Notes: a model not told the origin generated them from the letters alone. DNA of 64,000 bases from an uncultured Mailhella sp. (GCA_910578585.1 CAJTRG010000001.1:1-64000), one strand, 5' to 3'. Positions 42,594 through 51,934 are shown, numbered from the stretch's first letter. Numbers and translations are program-made.

Positions 42594-43520
42594 TTATTTA
42601 TTGGGTAATTGTTTGTGTTCTTTGATAATTTTATAGCCATTTTGCATAAGGTTTTTGGCAAGATATTCGACCATGGCAACAGAACGGTGATAGCCACCAG
42701 TGCAGCCAATGGCAATGCACAGCCTGTATCTTCCTTCATTATCATAGGCAGGCAGGGTGGCAAGCAAATATTCCAGCAGCTTTTTGCGGAAAATTTGGGC
42801 TGGTTCGTCTTTAAAAATATAATCAACAATTTTTTGCTGCAGTCCGGTAAACTCGCGAAGTTCCGGCTCAAAAAATGGATTGGGCAGGCAGCGCATGTCA
42901 AAAACAAGGTCAGCATCCTTGGGAATACCGTATTTATAGCCAAAACTCATAATCGTTACCCACATGGAAGGGGCATTTTCTACAGTTTTAGAAAAAAGTT
43001 TTTGGATATAACGGCGTAAATCGTGGATAGAAAAGCCTGTGGTATTGATAATATGGTCGGCAATGCTGCGGATTTTTGCCAGACGATTTTTTTCTTCGAT
43101 AAGAGCATTTTCAAGGGAATAGCCTTCTTGCTCCAAGGGGTGAGGGCGTCTTGTGGAAGCATAGCGCTTGATAATGCTGTCGTCGTCGGCTTCAAGATAA
43201 ATCAGGCTTGTTTTTCTGTTTTGTTTGCGATTTTTGGTGAAAATGGGCAGGAGTTCAGCAAGAGGATCATTGAGGTATTTTCGTTTTAAATCAATACCGA
43301 TAACAATGCCCCGAAAATGCTGCATATCTGGCTTGTAGGCAAGATTAATCAGCTCAGGAGCAATGGAGGCCGGAATACCGTCCGTTGTAAAAAAGTTCAT
43401 GTCCTCAAAAACTTGCAGGGCAGTACTGATACCAGATCCAGAAAGGCCTGTAATAATAATGATTTCTATTTCGTTATTCTTTGTATCTTCTTCTTTGTTT
43501 TGTATTTCGTGCCTATCCAT
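42594..43520 (-). CDS. rapZ: RapZ-like nucleotide-binding protein with altered P-loop
   Basis: This 308-residue RapZ/YvcJ family protein (ATG 43520; a TTG at 43532 is also open) has a normal C-terminal RNA-binding half: MSFGYKYGIP, DMRCLPNPF, IGCTGGYHRSVAMVEYL. The N-terminal P-loop reads GLSGSGISTAL, with Ile in place of the lysine that binds phosphate, and the usual DNLP motif is replaced by TDGIP. In E. coli RapZ steers RNase E to the sRNA GlmZ to control amino-sugar synthesis. This copy should not hydrolyse ATP or GTP as others do. It follows hpf and a terminator. Confidence 0.9.
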   Translation of the reverse strand: MDRHEIQNKEEDTKNNEIEIIIITGLSGSGISTALQVFEDMNFFTTDGIPASIAPELINLAYKPDMQHFRGIVIGIDLKRKYLNDPLAELLPIFTKNRKQNRKTSLIYLEADDDSIIKRYASTRRPHPLEQEGYSLENALIEEKNRLAKIRSIADHIINTTGFSIHDLRRYIQKLFSKTVENAPSMWVTIMSFGYKYGIPKDADLVFDMRCLPNPFFEPELREFTGLQQKIVDYIFKDEPAQIFRKKLLEYLLATLPAYDNEGRYRLCIAIGCTGGYHRSVAMVEYLAKNLMQNGYKIIKEHKQLPNK

Positions 43521-43532
43521 AGTCTTCACCAA

Positions 43533-43563
43533 AGAAAAAAGGGAGTAAGCAGTTTACTCCCTT
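43533..43563 (-). terminator. Terminator after hpf
   Basis: On the minus strand AAGGGAGTAA (43554-43563) pairs with TTACTCCCTT (43539-43548), then TTTTTTC. It separates hpf from rapZ, whose start codon is about 12 bp further. Confidence 0.8.
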
Positions 43564-43582
43564 ATTAGTTTAGCTTTGTGTA

Positions 43583-44116
43583 CTAGATAATTGGGTCAAT
43601 AACGCCAAAATCACCATTGCGTTTACGGTAAATAACATTGATACGTTCAAGGTCGGCATTGATAAACACAAGAACTTCATTATCATTTTGCTGCAATTGG
43701 GCAATGGCTTCATCCATATGCAATGGTTTTGGAGCGAAGTTTTCTTCACCGTTCACAACTTGAATACCGTCTTCTTCGAACACATCATAGCTGTAGATAT
43801 CAACGTTGACATCGCGGCTCTTTTGACGGCTGTGCAGTTTTTCAGATGAACGGCGAACCTGTGAGCTGATCTTATCACTAATCATATCAATAGTTGCATA
43901 CATATCTTTTGAAGATTCTGTAGCATTAATATTTAATCCTTCGCCAGTCAGAGAAATTTCTACTTTTTGGTGATACTTATCAACGCTGAGTAAAACCTGC
44001 ATTTGCAATGCTGGTGATTTTCCTAAAAAGCGTGCGATTTTTTCAAAACGGCGACGGGCATATTTCTTTAAGTGTTCAGAAGGCTCAAAGTTTTTGAAAG
44101 TAAATTCAATATTCAT
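43583..44116 (-). CDS. hpf: Ribosome hibernation promoting factor, long form
   Basis: This 177-residue protein has an N-terminal RaiA/HPF ribosome-binding domain (about 1-100, MNIEFTFKNFEPSEHLKKYARRRFEKIARFLG) and a C-terminal dimerisation domain (about 120-177, KPLHMDEAIAQLQQNDNEVLVFINADLERINVIYRKRNGDFGVIDP). Long HPF binds the decoding centre and joins two 70S ribosomes as inactive 100S dimers in stationary phase. In many proteobacteria hpf lies by rpoN and rapZ; here rapZ follows but rpoN is not in the window. Confidence 0.94.
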   Translation of the reverse strand: MNIEFTFKNFEPSEHLKKYARRRFEKIARFLGKSPALQMQVLLSVDKYHQKVEISLTGEGLNINATESSKDMYATIDMISDKISSQVRRSSEKLHSRQKSRDVNVDIYSYDVFEEDGIQVVNGEENFAPKPLHMDEAIAQLQQNDNEVLVFINADLERINVIYRKRNGDFGVIDPII

Positions 44117-44214
44117 ACTGCCTCCTCCTTAGTAATTATTTGCAGAAATACTCTTTCTGCTATTAAATGTACTATAGCAAGTATTTTCCTGTCTGTCGAC
44201 AGGAAATTTAAAAT

Positions 44215-44247
44215 AAAAAAAGCTTGTTGATTTAACAAGCTTTTATA
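44215..44247 (-). terminator. Terminator after the nitronate monooxygenase-like gene
   Basis: On the minus strand AGCTTGTT, loop, AACAAGCT (44221-44241) is followed by TTTTTT (44215-44220). It isolates hpf as its own transcription unit. Confidence 0.85.
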
Positions 44248-44253
44248 TTTAGG

Positions 44254-45366
44254 TTATTTTTGTAATTTTGCCTTGAAGTTGTCGTATTCTGTTTGCAGGC
44301 TTTCCATGAGTTCCTTGACGGAAATAATGGATTGTATCCTGCTGACATTGGTGCCGCAAAAGGCAAAGCCCTTTTCCAGGTTTCCATGCATGGCAGCAAT
44401 AAGAGCTGAAGCAATGCAATAGGGCGTTTTCTCCTGCTGGCAGGTGCTGACGCAGTGGAACGCACAGTTAACAGGACGTTTCTTGCCCTCACGCACAGCC
44501 TGAATAAAATTATTGAATAAAGCCCGGCCAGGCATGCCTACAGGACTTTTGATAATGGTGATATCTTCTTCTTTTGCATTGACGAAAGCTTCTTTGAATT
44601 TGATATCAGCGTCGCATTCATTGGTTGCCACAAAGCGTGTTCCCATTTGCACGCCGGAAGCGCCCAGTTCCATGATATTGGCAATATCTTCACCGGAATA
44701 AATACCGCCGGCAGCAATCACAGGAATAGCCTCACCTTTTTGGTCTTCAAGATTTTTCACTGTTTCCACAACTTCAGGAACAATATGTTCGAGGGTGTGG
44801 TCTTTATCTGTGATTTCTTCGTATTTGTAGCCAAGATGCCCGCCTGCTTTTGGGCCTTCAACCACAAAGGCATCAGGAAGAAGTCCTGTTCTTGACTGCC
44901 ATTTTTTCGCAATAACAGCAGCTGCCCGGGCAGAGGAAACAATGGGCACAAGCTTGGTTTTGAATTGTTCTTTCTTTTCTTCACAGGTATCTAAAAAGAT
45001 TTTAGGCAAGTCCATGGGCAGACCTGCACCGGAAAAAATAATATTGGCACGGCTTTCAATGGCGGCTTTTACCATTTCTTTAAAAGTGGTCAGAGCAACC
45101 ATAATATTGACGCCTAAAATTCCAGTAGGACTGAGTTCTCGAGCTTTCAAAATTTCAGTTTTCAGCGCACGAACATTGGCTTCAATGGGATTTTTTGCAA
45201 TATCAGGTTCACGCATTCCAATCATTGCACCGGCAATAACGCCAATGCCGCCTTGATTTGCTACAGCAGAAGCAAGGCTGGAAAGAGAAATGCCAACGCC
45301 CATGCCGCCTTGGACAATGGGGAGTTTGGCAACAAGGTCACCAATAGTGAGAGTGGGAAAAGACAT
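44254..45366 (-). CDS. Nitronate monooxygenase-family flavoprotein
   Basis: This 370-residue TIM-barrel FMN protein resembles NMO/2-nitropropane dioxygenase. Motifs visible: PIVQGGMGVGISLSSLASAVANQGGIGVI (substrate/FMN loop), FVVEGPKAGGHLG, VIAAGGIYSGEDIANIMELGASGVQMGTRFVATNE, and a cysteine-rich C-terminal HCVSTCQQEKTPYC. In anaerobes members of this family may act as enoyl-ACP reductase-like (FabK) enzymes instead; the role cannot be fixed by sequence. It is a single gene ending in its own terminator. Confidence 0.83.
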   Translation of the reverse strand: MSFPTLTIGDLVAKLPIVQGGMGVGISLSSLASAVANQGGIGVIAGAMIGMREPDIAKNPIEANVRALKTEILKARELSPTGILGVNIMVALTTFKEMVKAAIESRANIIFSGAGLPMDLPKIFLDTCEEKKEQFKTKLVPIVSSARAAAVIAKKWQSRTGLLPDAFVVEGPKAGGHLGYKYEEITDKDHTLEHIVPEVVETVKNLEDQKGEAIPVIAAGGIYSGEDIANIMELGASGVQMGTRFVATNECDADIKFKEAFVNAKEEDITIIKSPVGMPGRALFNNFIQAVREGKKRPVNCAFHCVSTCQQEKTPYCIASALIAAMHGNLEKGFAFCGTNVSRIQSIISVKELMESLQTEYDNFKAKLQK

Positions 45367-45485
45367 AGTCGTTCCTTTTGTTAATTGTTAATCAAATGAT
45401 TAATTTGTACAATTAGTATAATCAATTTTGAAATGAATAGCAATATCTATTTGAAAAAACAAAAAGAACTTAAAATTTTGACTAA

Positions 45486-46979
45486 TTAGTCTAAAACAGA
45501 AAATTCCCCTTTGAACATAGTGCCAAAATTGGTGGAGCAGGAAAGATAATCGCTTTCTAAATGGCTGACTAAAATGGTTTGCAAAGATGTTTCAGCAATT
45601 TTATATTCCAGAAATTCTTTGATTTCCTGTTTATTTCTGGGGTCAAGTCCGGAAAATGGTTCATCAAGCAAAAGGAGGGCCGGATCACCGATAATGGCAC
45701 GAGCCAGAAGCACTTTGCGGGCCTGGCCTGTGGAAAGAGAGCGGAAAGGACGGGTTGCCAGATGCACAAGATTTAATTGGTGGAGCAATTCTTGGATTTT
45801 TTGAATTTCCTCTTCTGTTTTATCCCGATAAACGCCAATGTTTCCGTCAAATCCAGCAAAAATAACATCAGTCACTGTATCATTAAACGTATAGTGGGTT
45901 TGCAGGGTATCAGAAACAAAATGGATTTTTTCTTTGATATTGTCTAAAACCGTCAAAGGAACAGGCTGAGCCTGCAAATTCTGATACCAGTTGCGGGTGA
46001 TTGAACCGCCGACAGCAATGGGCAAAAAGCCTAAAATACCATTGAGCAGCGTGGATTTTCCGGAACCATTATGCCCAATAAGAGTCCATTGTTCTTTGGG
46101 CTGAATATGCCAGTTGATATGTTTGACAATTTCCGTATGATCCAGATAAATACTTGCATTTTCAAGGATAATTTCCATTGCCTGATCTTGTTTCTTTTCG
46201 ACGTGTTCTTTAGGAATTTGGCGGTATTGTTCAGCAATTTTGAGAAGTTCGCTTTGATTGTCGTTATCAATGAGGCTGAGCCTGCCTTGTTTCATTTCAT
46301 AGCAATGCTTGATAAAGGGAGGCAAAGGAAAAAGGTGGGTGGTCAAAACAATGGTGGGCTTGTGGTCTAATTTACAGGCTGCAAGCTTTTCCAGTGTCTG
46401 CCAGAAAAGCTGCTGTGTTTTTTCATCCAGGCCATTGAGTGGTTCATCCAGCAAAATAACAGGACTTTTCTTCATAAGCGCCCGGGCAATAAGCATAATC
46501 CGAAGCTGCCCTTGAGAAAGTTTATTGATAGGCGTGTAGAGTAAATATTCTGCACCTAATTGTTTAGCAATTTCAACAGCCTGCAAAACTTCTTTTGTGC
46601 TTGGCTCACGATATAAAATATAATCATTGCTGCAGGCTGCCAAGACGATTTCCAGACAGTTGACGTTCCAATCCTGACGCGCATAATAATCCTGCTCTTT
46701 TGGAGAAATAATTGCGCACATTTCCCGGGCTGAGAGGGGAGCAACGCTTGGACTGCCGTTCTCATACCAATAAATTTTTCCGCCGTTTTTGGGGCTGGGA
46801 TAAATTTCACCGCGCATAACCTGCAGAAATGTAGATTTTCCCGCGCCGTTTTCACCGATAATGGCAATATGTTCGCCTTGATTGAGGGTAAAATCAATAT
46901 GGTCAAGAGCAAGAATTTCCTCTTTATTTTCAGTATAATAGGAAAAGGTCAAAGCGTGTGTTTCAATGAGTTTTGGCAT
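45486..46979 (-). CDS. Twin ABC ATPase (ModF/PhrA-like)
   Basis: This 497-residue soluble protein has two ABC domains. First: GENGAGKST, LSQGQLRIMLIARAL, VILLDEPLNGLD. Second: GHNGSGKST, LSTGQARKVLLARAI, LLLLDEPFSGLDP. No membrane segment. The length and layout match E. coli ModF (490 aa). The open frame extends 109 codons further upstream but that part overlaps the PHP phosphatase gene in another frame and is not ABC-like. It follows that gene by 13 bp. Partner permease, if any, is not nearby. Confidence 0.85.
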   Translation of the reverse strand: MPKLIETHALTFSYYTENKEEILALDHIDFTLNQGEHIAIIGENGAGKSTFLQVMRGEIYPSPKNGGKIYWYENGSPSVAPLSAREMCAIISPKEQDYYARQDWNVNCLEIVLAACSNDYILYREPSTKEVLQAVEIAKQLGAEYLLYTPINKLSQGQLRIMLIARALMKKSPVILLDEPLNGLDEKTQQLFWQTLEKLAACKLDHKPTIVLTTHLFPLPPFIKHCYEMKQGRLSLIDNDNQSELLKIAEQYRQIPKEHVEKKQDQAMEIILENASIYLDHTEIVKHINWHIQPKEQWTLIGHNGSGKSTLLNGILGFLPIAVGGSITRNWYQNLQAQPVPLTVLDNIKEKIHFVSDTLQTHYTFNDTVTDVIFAGFDGNIGVYRDKTEEEIQKIQELLHQLNLVHLATRPFRSLSTGQARKVLLARAIIGDPALLLLDEPFSGLDPRNKQEIKEFLEYKIAETSLQTILVSHLESDYLSCSTNFGTMFKGEFSVLD

Positions 46980-46992
46980 AGGATAAGGCGGC

Positions 46993-47805
46993 TTAAAGGG
47001 CTGCTGTTTGTCTGGTTTCATTTTCAAAATAATGCTGGCTGGTGAAGCCGTATTCTTTTGCGTATTCGTGCAGTTTCTGCAAATCTTTGGCAATGGTATT
47101 GATGCAGTGTCCGTCAGACCCAAAGGTGAGCGGCATATCAATATCTTTGGCAATTTCCATGAGAGTTCTGCAAGGATAAATTTCCTGACAGGGTTTGCGC
47201 AGTCCAGCAGAAGAAACTTCCATGCACAGTCCGTTTTCTTTGCAGGCAATGAGGGCATCTTCGGCAAAGCCTTTATTCTCCTTGATCCATTCAGAAAAAG
47301 TTTCATTGCTGAAAATTTTGATCAAATCAGGATGAGCAACAATTTGGAATAATTTACTTTCTGCCATTTTAATCATGGTTTTGTAATAGGCTTCATAGTA
47401 CTGGAGCTTTTCTTGTTTGAGCAAATTTTTCCAATGGCTTGCCTGATCATCAAAGCCCCATTTTTTGATAAAGTGTATGCCGGCAATGCGGTAATCATAG
47501 GGGAATTGATGAGCACATTCATCCAGAAATTCTCGTTCATCTTCAAGCCAGTCCAGCTCAAGGGCAAGCAGAACTTTTGGTTCTGTACTCTTTTGTTTGA
47601 TTTCCGTGACTTCATTGATATAGTCTTGAAAATGTTTATTTAAATGTTCACGGTATTCATTGGTATAATCATAGCCAAGAGGACGGGGAGAATGTTCGCT
47701 GAAGCCGTGCACCGCAAGTCCAGCCTTTTTGCCAGCCTGGAACATTTCAAAAACAGTATTGCTTCCGTGTCCGTAATAGGTATGGGTATGTAAATCTATC
47801 AGCAT
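46993..47805 (-). CDS. PHP-domain phosphatase, histidinol-phosphatase type
   Basis: This 270-residue protein begins MLIDLHTHTYYGHGSN, then GFSEHSPRP and later IVAHPDLIKIF and FGSDGHCI, the metal-binding histidines and aspartates of the PHP family. It resembles monofunctional HisK/HisJ histidinol-phosphatases, which would complement hisG and hisI 12 kb away. A different phosphoester substrate is possible. It lies 6 bp after the exonuclease gene. Confidence 0.8.
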   Translation of the reverse strand: MLIDLHTHTYYGHGSNTVFEMFQAGKKAGLAVHGFSEHSPRPLGYDYTNEYREHLNKHFQDYINEVTEIKQKSTEPKVLLALELDWLEDEREFLDECAHQFPYDYRIAGIHFIKKWGFDDQASHWKNLLKQEKLQYYEAYYKTMIKMAESKLFQIVAHPDLIKIFSNETFSEWIKENKGFAEDALIACKENGLCMEVSSAGLRKPCQEIYPCRTLMEIAKDIDMPLTFGSDGHCINTIAKDLQKLHEYAKEYGFTSQHYFENETRQTAAL

Positions 47806-47811
47806 AAAAAC

Positions 47812-48327
47812 TCACTTTAAAAGGCAAGATGTTAAAGGAAATTGTTGTTCGTTAAAATAAAGAAAAATGGATGCGCAGGCTGCCGCGTCAGAAAGGGCAT
47901 GGTGGTGATTTAAATCAATGTTGAGCGCGCTGCAAACGCAGTCCAGTGAATTTCTTTGCAAATGCAAAAATTTTCTTGCCCCTTTGAGCGTACAATAAAA
48001 CGGAATTTCAGGGAGCTCTATATGGTACACTTCAGCAGTTCCATAGAGAACGCCTCGGTCAAAGGGGGCATTATGGGCAATAAAAGCATCAGTTCCCTGC
48101 AAAAATGCGGCAATATCCTGCCATTGTTCGGCAAAGGTGGGCTTATCCCTCAGCATATCCCAGGTAATGCCGTGGAAATCTGCATACTTTATCCAGGAAC
48201 GAGGCGGACGGATTAAACGATAAAAGCTGTCAACAATACGCATATCTTGGATTTTGACCAGCCCCACGGCACAGGCACTGTCTCTGCCATTGTCGGCTGT
48301 TTCAAAATCAATAGCTGTATAAATCAT
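47812..48327 (-). CDS. DEDDh 3'-5' exonuclease (DnaQ-like)
   Basis: This 171-residue protein has ExoI IDFETADNG (Asp and Glu), ExoII FIAHNAPFDRGVLY and ExoIII HHALSDAAA (His and Asp), all four catalytic acids plus the histidine of the DEDDh family. It is too short for a full DNA polymerase III epsilon protein with a polymerase-binding tail, so it is probably a stand-alone exonuclease for DNA or RNA. 34 bp after selB. Confidence 0.88.
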   Translation of the reverse strand: MIYTAIDFETADNGRDSACAVGLVKIQDMRIVDSFYRLIRPPRSWIKYADFHGITWDMLRDKPTFAEQWQDIAAFLQGTDAFIAHNAPFDRGVLYGTAEVYHIELPEIPFYCTLKGARKFLHLQRNSLDCVCSALNIDLNHHHALSDAAACASIFLYFNEQQFPLTSCLLK

Positions 48328-48361
48328 TGTCTGCTCTTTTGTCTGCTTGTATCTGTTCGTT

Positions 48362-50302
48362 TTATTGCTTATTTATATTGGCTTGGCGCAGTTTTCGCAC
48401 ATTGCCAACCCGAATGGTTATACGCTCTTTGTCAAAATATTCAAGTACAGGGATAGCGTATTTTCTCGTAAGTCCTTGAGATATTGTTTTAAAATCACTT
48501 GGGCTCATGCTTTCATGTTTTTGGAAGAAAAGCAGCATATTTTGCTTGATTTGTGCTAGTTCAGATTGCAGAAAATACATGCCTTCCATAATTTTAACCA
48601 GCTTTTGCTCTTGAATAAGCAAAGTCAGTACATTCAGCACTTCTTTTTGCGGTAAATTGAATTTTTCCAGAAGTTCTTTTAACACGGGGGGATTGTGGGG
48701 ATCTTGTGCAAACAGCGTATAAATTTCTGTTTTGAGGTTATTCTCCTGTGAATTTAAAGAAACAGTATGCTCAGCTGTACAAATTCCGTCCTCAGAACTC
48801 ATCAGTGTCCCTTGTTTGAGTAAAGCATTAAGAATATATTGAGCGAGTTTTGCCGGCTCAAATTGCGCAAGGAGTGAAGCCTTTTGCATATATTGTTTGA
48901 GCGGCTCTTCCCGGTGGTATTCCTGCACTTTTTGGAGCATGGCCTGTTCATATTCTTTGGCATAGCAATCAGCCAGATAGATTTTATTTTCTTTGTCGTA
49001 TAAAATGCAGCGCTTTTGGCTGAGTAACTGCTGCAGGGATTTTTCGATTGTTTTTTCGTCAAAAGGGCAAAGAAGCGCTAATTGTTTGCTGGAAAGTCCT
49101 TTATGATTTCCCAATTTGAGCTGCTCATACAGGGCTGTGCTGCATATCTGCGGGTCAAGAAAATTGTGTCCAAGATTCAGGAAAACATCTTCGGGAATTT
49201 CCTTGAGTTTGGGAAAATCAGGAAGAGGATTGATAATCGTTGCGCCTGCAATGGTTTGCAGCGGAGAAAAACTTCGAATAATGCATTTATCGCCAAAAAC
49301 TCCGCACATGGGTTCAGAAAAGCGGATTTCACAAAGGCAGGTCTGGTTAGGTTCCAGTTTATCTTTATCCTTTAAATAAAGCTTTGCCATGAGTTCTTTG
49401 GTGCCGTGATGAAGATGTATTTCTGTGCGGTGTTTGATGGCTCTGGGGGCAGAAGAAAGGCAGTGCAGCTTCACAAGCCAGCGTGTGGAAGGCACAAGAG
49501 TTTGGGGATAGGATAGAACATCGCCTTTTTCAATGTCGCTGACATTGATATTTGCAAGATTGATTGAGGTTCTGTGCCCGGCAAAAGCTTTTTCCTGACT
49601 TTGCCCATGGTTTTGGATAGAGCGAATTTTGGTTGGAATATTTTTAGGCATAATGCACACTTCATCGCCGATCGCGGCAGTTCCTGAAATCAGTGTACCG
49701 GTAATTAGTGTACCATGTCCTTTGAGGCTGAAAACTCTGTCAATGGGCAGGCGAAATACATCATTTTTCCGCTTGGGCTGTAGCGTATAATTTTTATCAA
49801 TAATGGCATTTTTCAGCGCATCAAGCCCTTCGCCCGTATGGGAAGAAACAGGGAAAATGGGGGCATGCTCCAAAAACGTTCCTTTCGTAAATTCCTGAAT
49901 ATCGTTTTTGGCTAGTTCCACCATTTCAGGGTCAACCGTATCAATTTTTGTGAGTGCAATAATACCATCTTGGATGTTTAACAGGGAACAGATTTCAACA
50001 TGTTCTCTTGTTTGGGGCATAACACCTTCATCAGCAGCAATAACAAGCAGAACAAAATCAATGCCTTGAGCACCAGCTACCATGTTTTTGATAAATTTCT
50101 CATGGCCGGGCACATCAATAATGCTCATACGAACAGGCTGACCGTTTTTGTCCTGCAAATCAAACCAGGCAAAGCCCAGTTCAATGGTAATTCCGCGTTT
50201 TTGTTCTTCTGCAAGTCTGTCGCACTCTATGCCGGTAAGGGCGTGAATGAGCGTTGTTTTCCCATGGTCAATATGCCCGGCTGTGCCCATTACAATAGCC
50301 AT
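48362..50302 (-). CDS. selB: Selenocysteine-specific elongation factor SelB
   Basis: This 646-residue factor (ATG 50302; GTG 50308 and ATG 50290 are alternatives) has an EF-Tu-like GTPase: GHIDHGKTTL, DVPGHEKFIKNM and TKID. It continues into beta-barrel domains and C-terminal winged helices (from about 400) that bind the SECIS hairpin. It delivers Sec-tRNA to UGA codons. Its presence means the cell makes selenoproteins (often formate dehydrogenase or hydrogenase in this group). selA, selD and selC are not in the window. It directly follows fliQ, so may share the flagellar transcript. Confidence 0.95.
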   Translation of the reverse strand: MAIVMGTAGHIDHGKTTLIHALTGIECDRLAEEQKRGITIELGFAWFDLQDKNGQPVRMSIIDVPGHEKFIKNMVAGAQGIDFVLLVIAADEGVMPQTREHVEICSLLNIQDGIIALTKIDTVDPEMVELAKNDIQEFTKGTFLEHAPIFPVSSHTGEGLDALKNAIIDKNYTLQPKRKNDVFRLPIDRVFSLKGHGTLITGTLISGTAAIGDEVCIMPKNIPTKIRSIQNHGQSQEKAFAGHRTSINLANINVSDIEKGDVLSYPQTLVPSTRWLVKLHCLSSAPRAIKHRTEIHLHHGTKELMAKLYLKDKDKLEPNQTCLCEIRFSEPMCGVFGDKCIIRSFSPLQTIAGATIINPLPDFPKLKEIPEDVFLNLGHNFLDPQICSTALYEQLKLGNHKGLSSKQLALLCPFDEKTIEKSLQQLLSQKRCILYDKENKIYLADCYAKEYEQAMLQKVQEYHREEPLKQYMQKASLLAQFEPAKLAQYILNALLKQGTLMSSEDGICTAEHTVSLNSQENNLKTEIYTLFAQDPHNPPVLKELLEKFNLPQKEVLNVLTLLIQEQKLVKIMEGMYFLQSELAQIKQNMLLFFQKHESMSPSDFKTISQGLTRKYAIPVLEYFDKERITIRVGNVRKLRQANINKQ

Positions 50303-50311
50303 ACGCACCTG

Positions 50312-50581
50312 CTACCGAACATATTGGGGAAGATTGATGAGCAAATTCGTGGTAAAGGAGGAAATTCTTTCTAAAATCCAGGGAAAAGCATAAATCAGCA
50401 TGCCAAAGATAACACAAAGTTTGGGGATAAAGGTAAGAGTTTGTTCCTGGATTTGTGTTGCAGCCTGAATAATACTGACAATAACCCCAACGGCAAGCCC
50501 GGCAAGAAGCATGGGCAAGGCAAGGGAGAGGGTAAGTTCAATGGCGCTGCGCATAAAACCGATAACAAATTCTGGACTCAT
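50312..50581 (-). CDS. fliQ: Flagellar export gate protein FliQ
   Basis: This 89-residue inner-membrane protein has two hydrophobic helices (about 13-38 and 50-72) and FliQ motifs SIIQAATQIQEQTLTFIPK. It is part of the FliPQR pore of the type III flagellar export apparatus. Length is the family standard. It lies 16 bp after fliP; fliR is not next, the following gene is selB. Confidence 0.95.
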   Translation of the reverse strand: MSPEFVIGFMRSAIELTLSLALPMLLAGLAVGVIVSIIQAATQIQEQTLTFIPKLCVIFGMLIYAFPWILERISSFTTNLLINLPQYVR

Positions 50582-50597
50582 AGCATAACCTTATATT

Positions 50598-51371
50598 TTA
50601 GAAGAGAAAACTGTTTACAAGAGAACCAATAATCAAGTTCCAGCCATCAACAATAACAAAGAGGAGCAGCTTAAACGGCATGGAAACCATCATTGGCGGC
50701 AACATCATCATACCCATGGCAAGCAGGGTACTGGAAACAACCATATCCACAATCAGGAAAGGAATATAGATCAAAAAGCCTATGCTGAAAGCCGTCTTTA
50801 ATTCGCTGATAACATAGGCAGCGGCAAGCATAATAGTGGGAACTTCGTCCTTGTTTTGCGGGGCATCCATTTTGGCAATGGAGTAGAAAAGGGAGAGATC
50901 TTTTTCTCTTGTGTGTTTAAACATGAAATTTCGAAGCGGAATTTCAGCTCTTTGCAAAGCTTCATCAAAGCCAATCATTTCCTGCAAATAGGGCTGAATG
51001 GCGTTGTCGTTCATTTCCTTTCCCACAGGATACATAATAACAACGGTCATAAAAATTGCCAAACTTGCCAAAATTTGGGTCGGCGGGATTTGCTGTATAC
51101 CCATGGCCTGACGGATGAAGTGGAACACAATAATAATACGGGTAAAACTGGTCACTGTCATGGCAATGGCAGGCGCAAGGGAAAGGATCGTGAACAGGAA
51201 TAAAATTTCGAGACTGAGCGCAACAGCAGAGGGTTCAACCTCACCACCTGCAAGACTCATGGTAAAGGTTGGAATTGCTGCAAAAACATGTGAGGGAATA
51301 AGAATAAAACTAAGCGTGAGGAGTGTTTTTAAAGGGAACTTGCTCCATAAGCTCTTCAAAAGTTTCTGCAT
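50598..51371 (-). CDS. fliP: Flagellar export gate protein FliP
   Basis: This 257-residue protein (ATG 51371) begins with a cleavable signal peptide (MQKLLKSLWSKFPLKTLLTL, cut near VFA) as in E. coli FliP. Characteristic blocks: ATVTSFTRI-like MTVTSFTRIIIVFHFIRQAMG, PVGKEMNDNAIQPYL, FKHTREKDLSLFY, GMMMLPPMMVSMPFKLLLFV. It forms most of the export pore. Its start overlaps the last 62 bp of fliO, an unusually long coupling. Confidence 0.94.
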   Translation of the reverse strand: MQKLLKSLWSKFPLKTLLTLSFILIPSHVFAAIPTFTMSLAGGEVEPSAVALSLEILFLFTILSLAPAIAMTVTSFTRIIIVFHFIRQAMGIQQIPPTQILASLAIFMTVVIMYPVGKEMNDNAIQPYLQEMIGFDEALQRAEIPLRNFMFKHTREKDLSLFYSIAKMDAPQNKDEVPTIMLAAAYVISELKTAFSIGFLIYIPFLIVDMVVSSTLLAMGMMMLPPMMVSMPFKLLLFVIVDGWNLIIGSLVNSFLF

Positions 51372-51918
51372 GATTTGTTCCTGTTTTTGAAAGCAAATTA
51401 ATATTTTTTTCTGTAACGCCAAGGACGAGTCTATCACCTAACACATTGACAATAACAATGCTTTTTCCCTGCCCTAAAGGAAGCTGTCCTTCCAGATACA
51501 AACTGTCACGAGGCAGAAGTTTTTGATTAGGTAAAAATCTCCCGTTGCCGTATTTGCGCATTAATTTGAGGATATACCAAAAAGCAAATAAAAGCAAAAG
51601 CATTATGCCAATGCCCTGGAAATAGTTTCCCCAGCCAAAACTTGGCACGGGTTCCTGAGAGACGGGGAAAAGGGGGGCTTTTTTCGTTTGTTCTTTTGCG
51701 GTAAGGTCAGGGGAATTTGTTTCTTTTGTATCTTGTGCAAATTGATTTTGTGGAATTTGTTTTTCAGAATTTTGGTTTATGTCAGGAGTACTTGCTTTTT
51801 TATTCTGATTTTCAACAATTGTTTGTGCTTTTGGCTCTTCGGCAAAAGCAATGTGCGTGCAAAGGCACGTGGTAAAAAGCAGGGTACTCAGTATAAAAAA
51901 AGTATGTATTGTTTTCAT
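51310..51918 (-). CDS. fliO: Flagellar protein FliO
   Basis: This 202-residue protein has an N-terminal signal sequence (about 1-26, cut near AFA) and a long Gln/Lys/Asn-rich periplasmic spacer (27-92). One transmembrane helix follows (about 105-122, IGIMLLLLFAFWYIL), then the cytoplasmic FliO domain (KLLPRDSLYLEGQLPLGQGKSIVIVNVLGDRLVLGVTEKNINLL). FliO helps FliP assemble. A terminator-like hairpin lies between it and fliN. Confidence 0.9.
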   Translation of the reverse strand: MKTIHTFFILSTLLFTTCLCTHIAFAEEPKAQTIVENQNKKASTPDINQNSEKQIPQNQFAQDTKETNSPDLTAKEQTKKAPLFPVSQEPVPSFGWGNYFQGIGIMLLLLFAFWYILKLMRKYGNGRFLPNQKLLPRDSLYLEGQLPLGQGKSIVIVNVLGDRLVLGVTEKNINLLSKTGTNHAETFEELMEQVPFKNTPHA

Positions 51919-51934
51919 ACCATTTTTTTAACCT

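Noticed and set aside
46980..47306. 109-codon upstream extension of the twin ABC ATPase
   Set aside because: It overlaps the PHP phosphatase gene in another frame and shows no ABC-type sequence; ATG 46979 gives a standard first domain.
48362..50302. In-window selenoprotein gene with in-frame UGA
   Set aside because: SelB suggests such genes exist, but none of the genes here ends at a TGA that interrupts recognisable homology.
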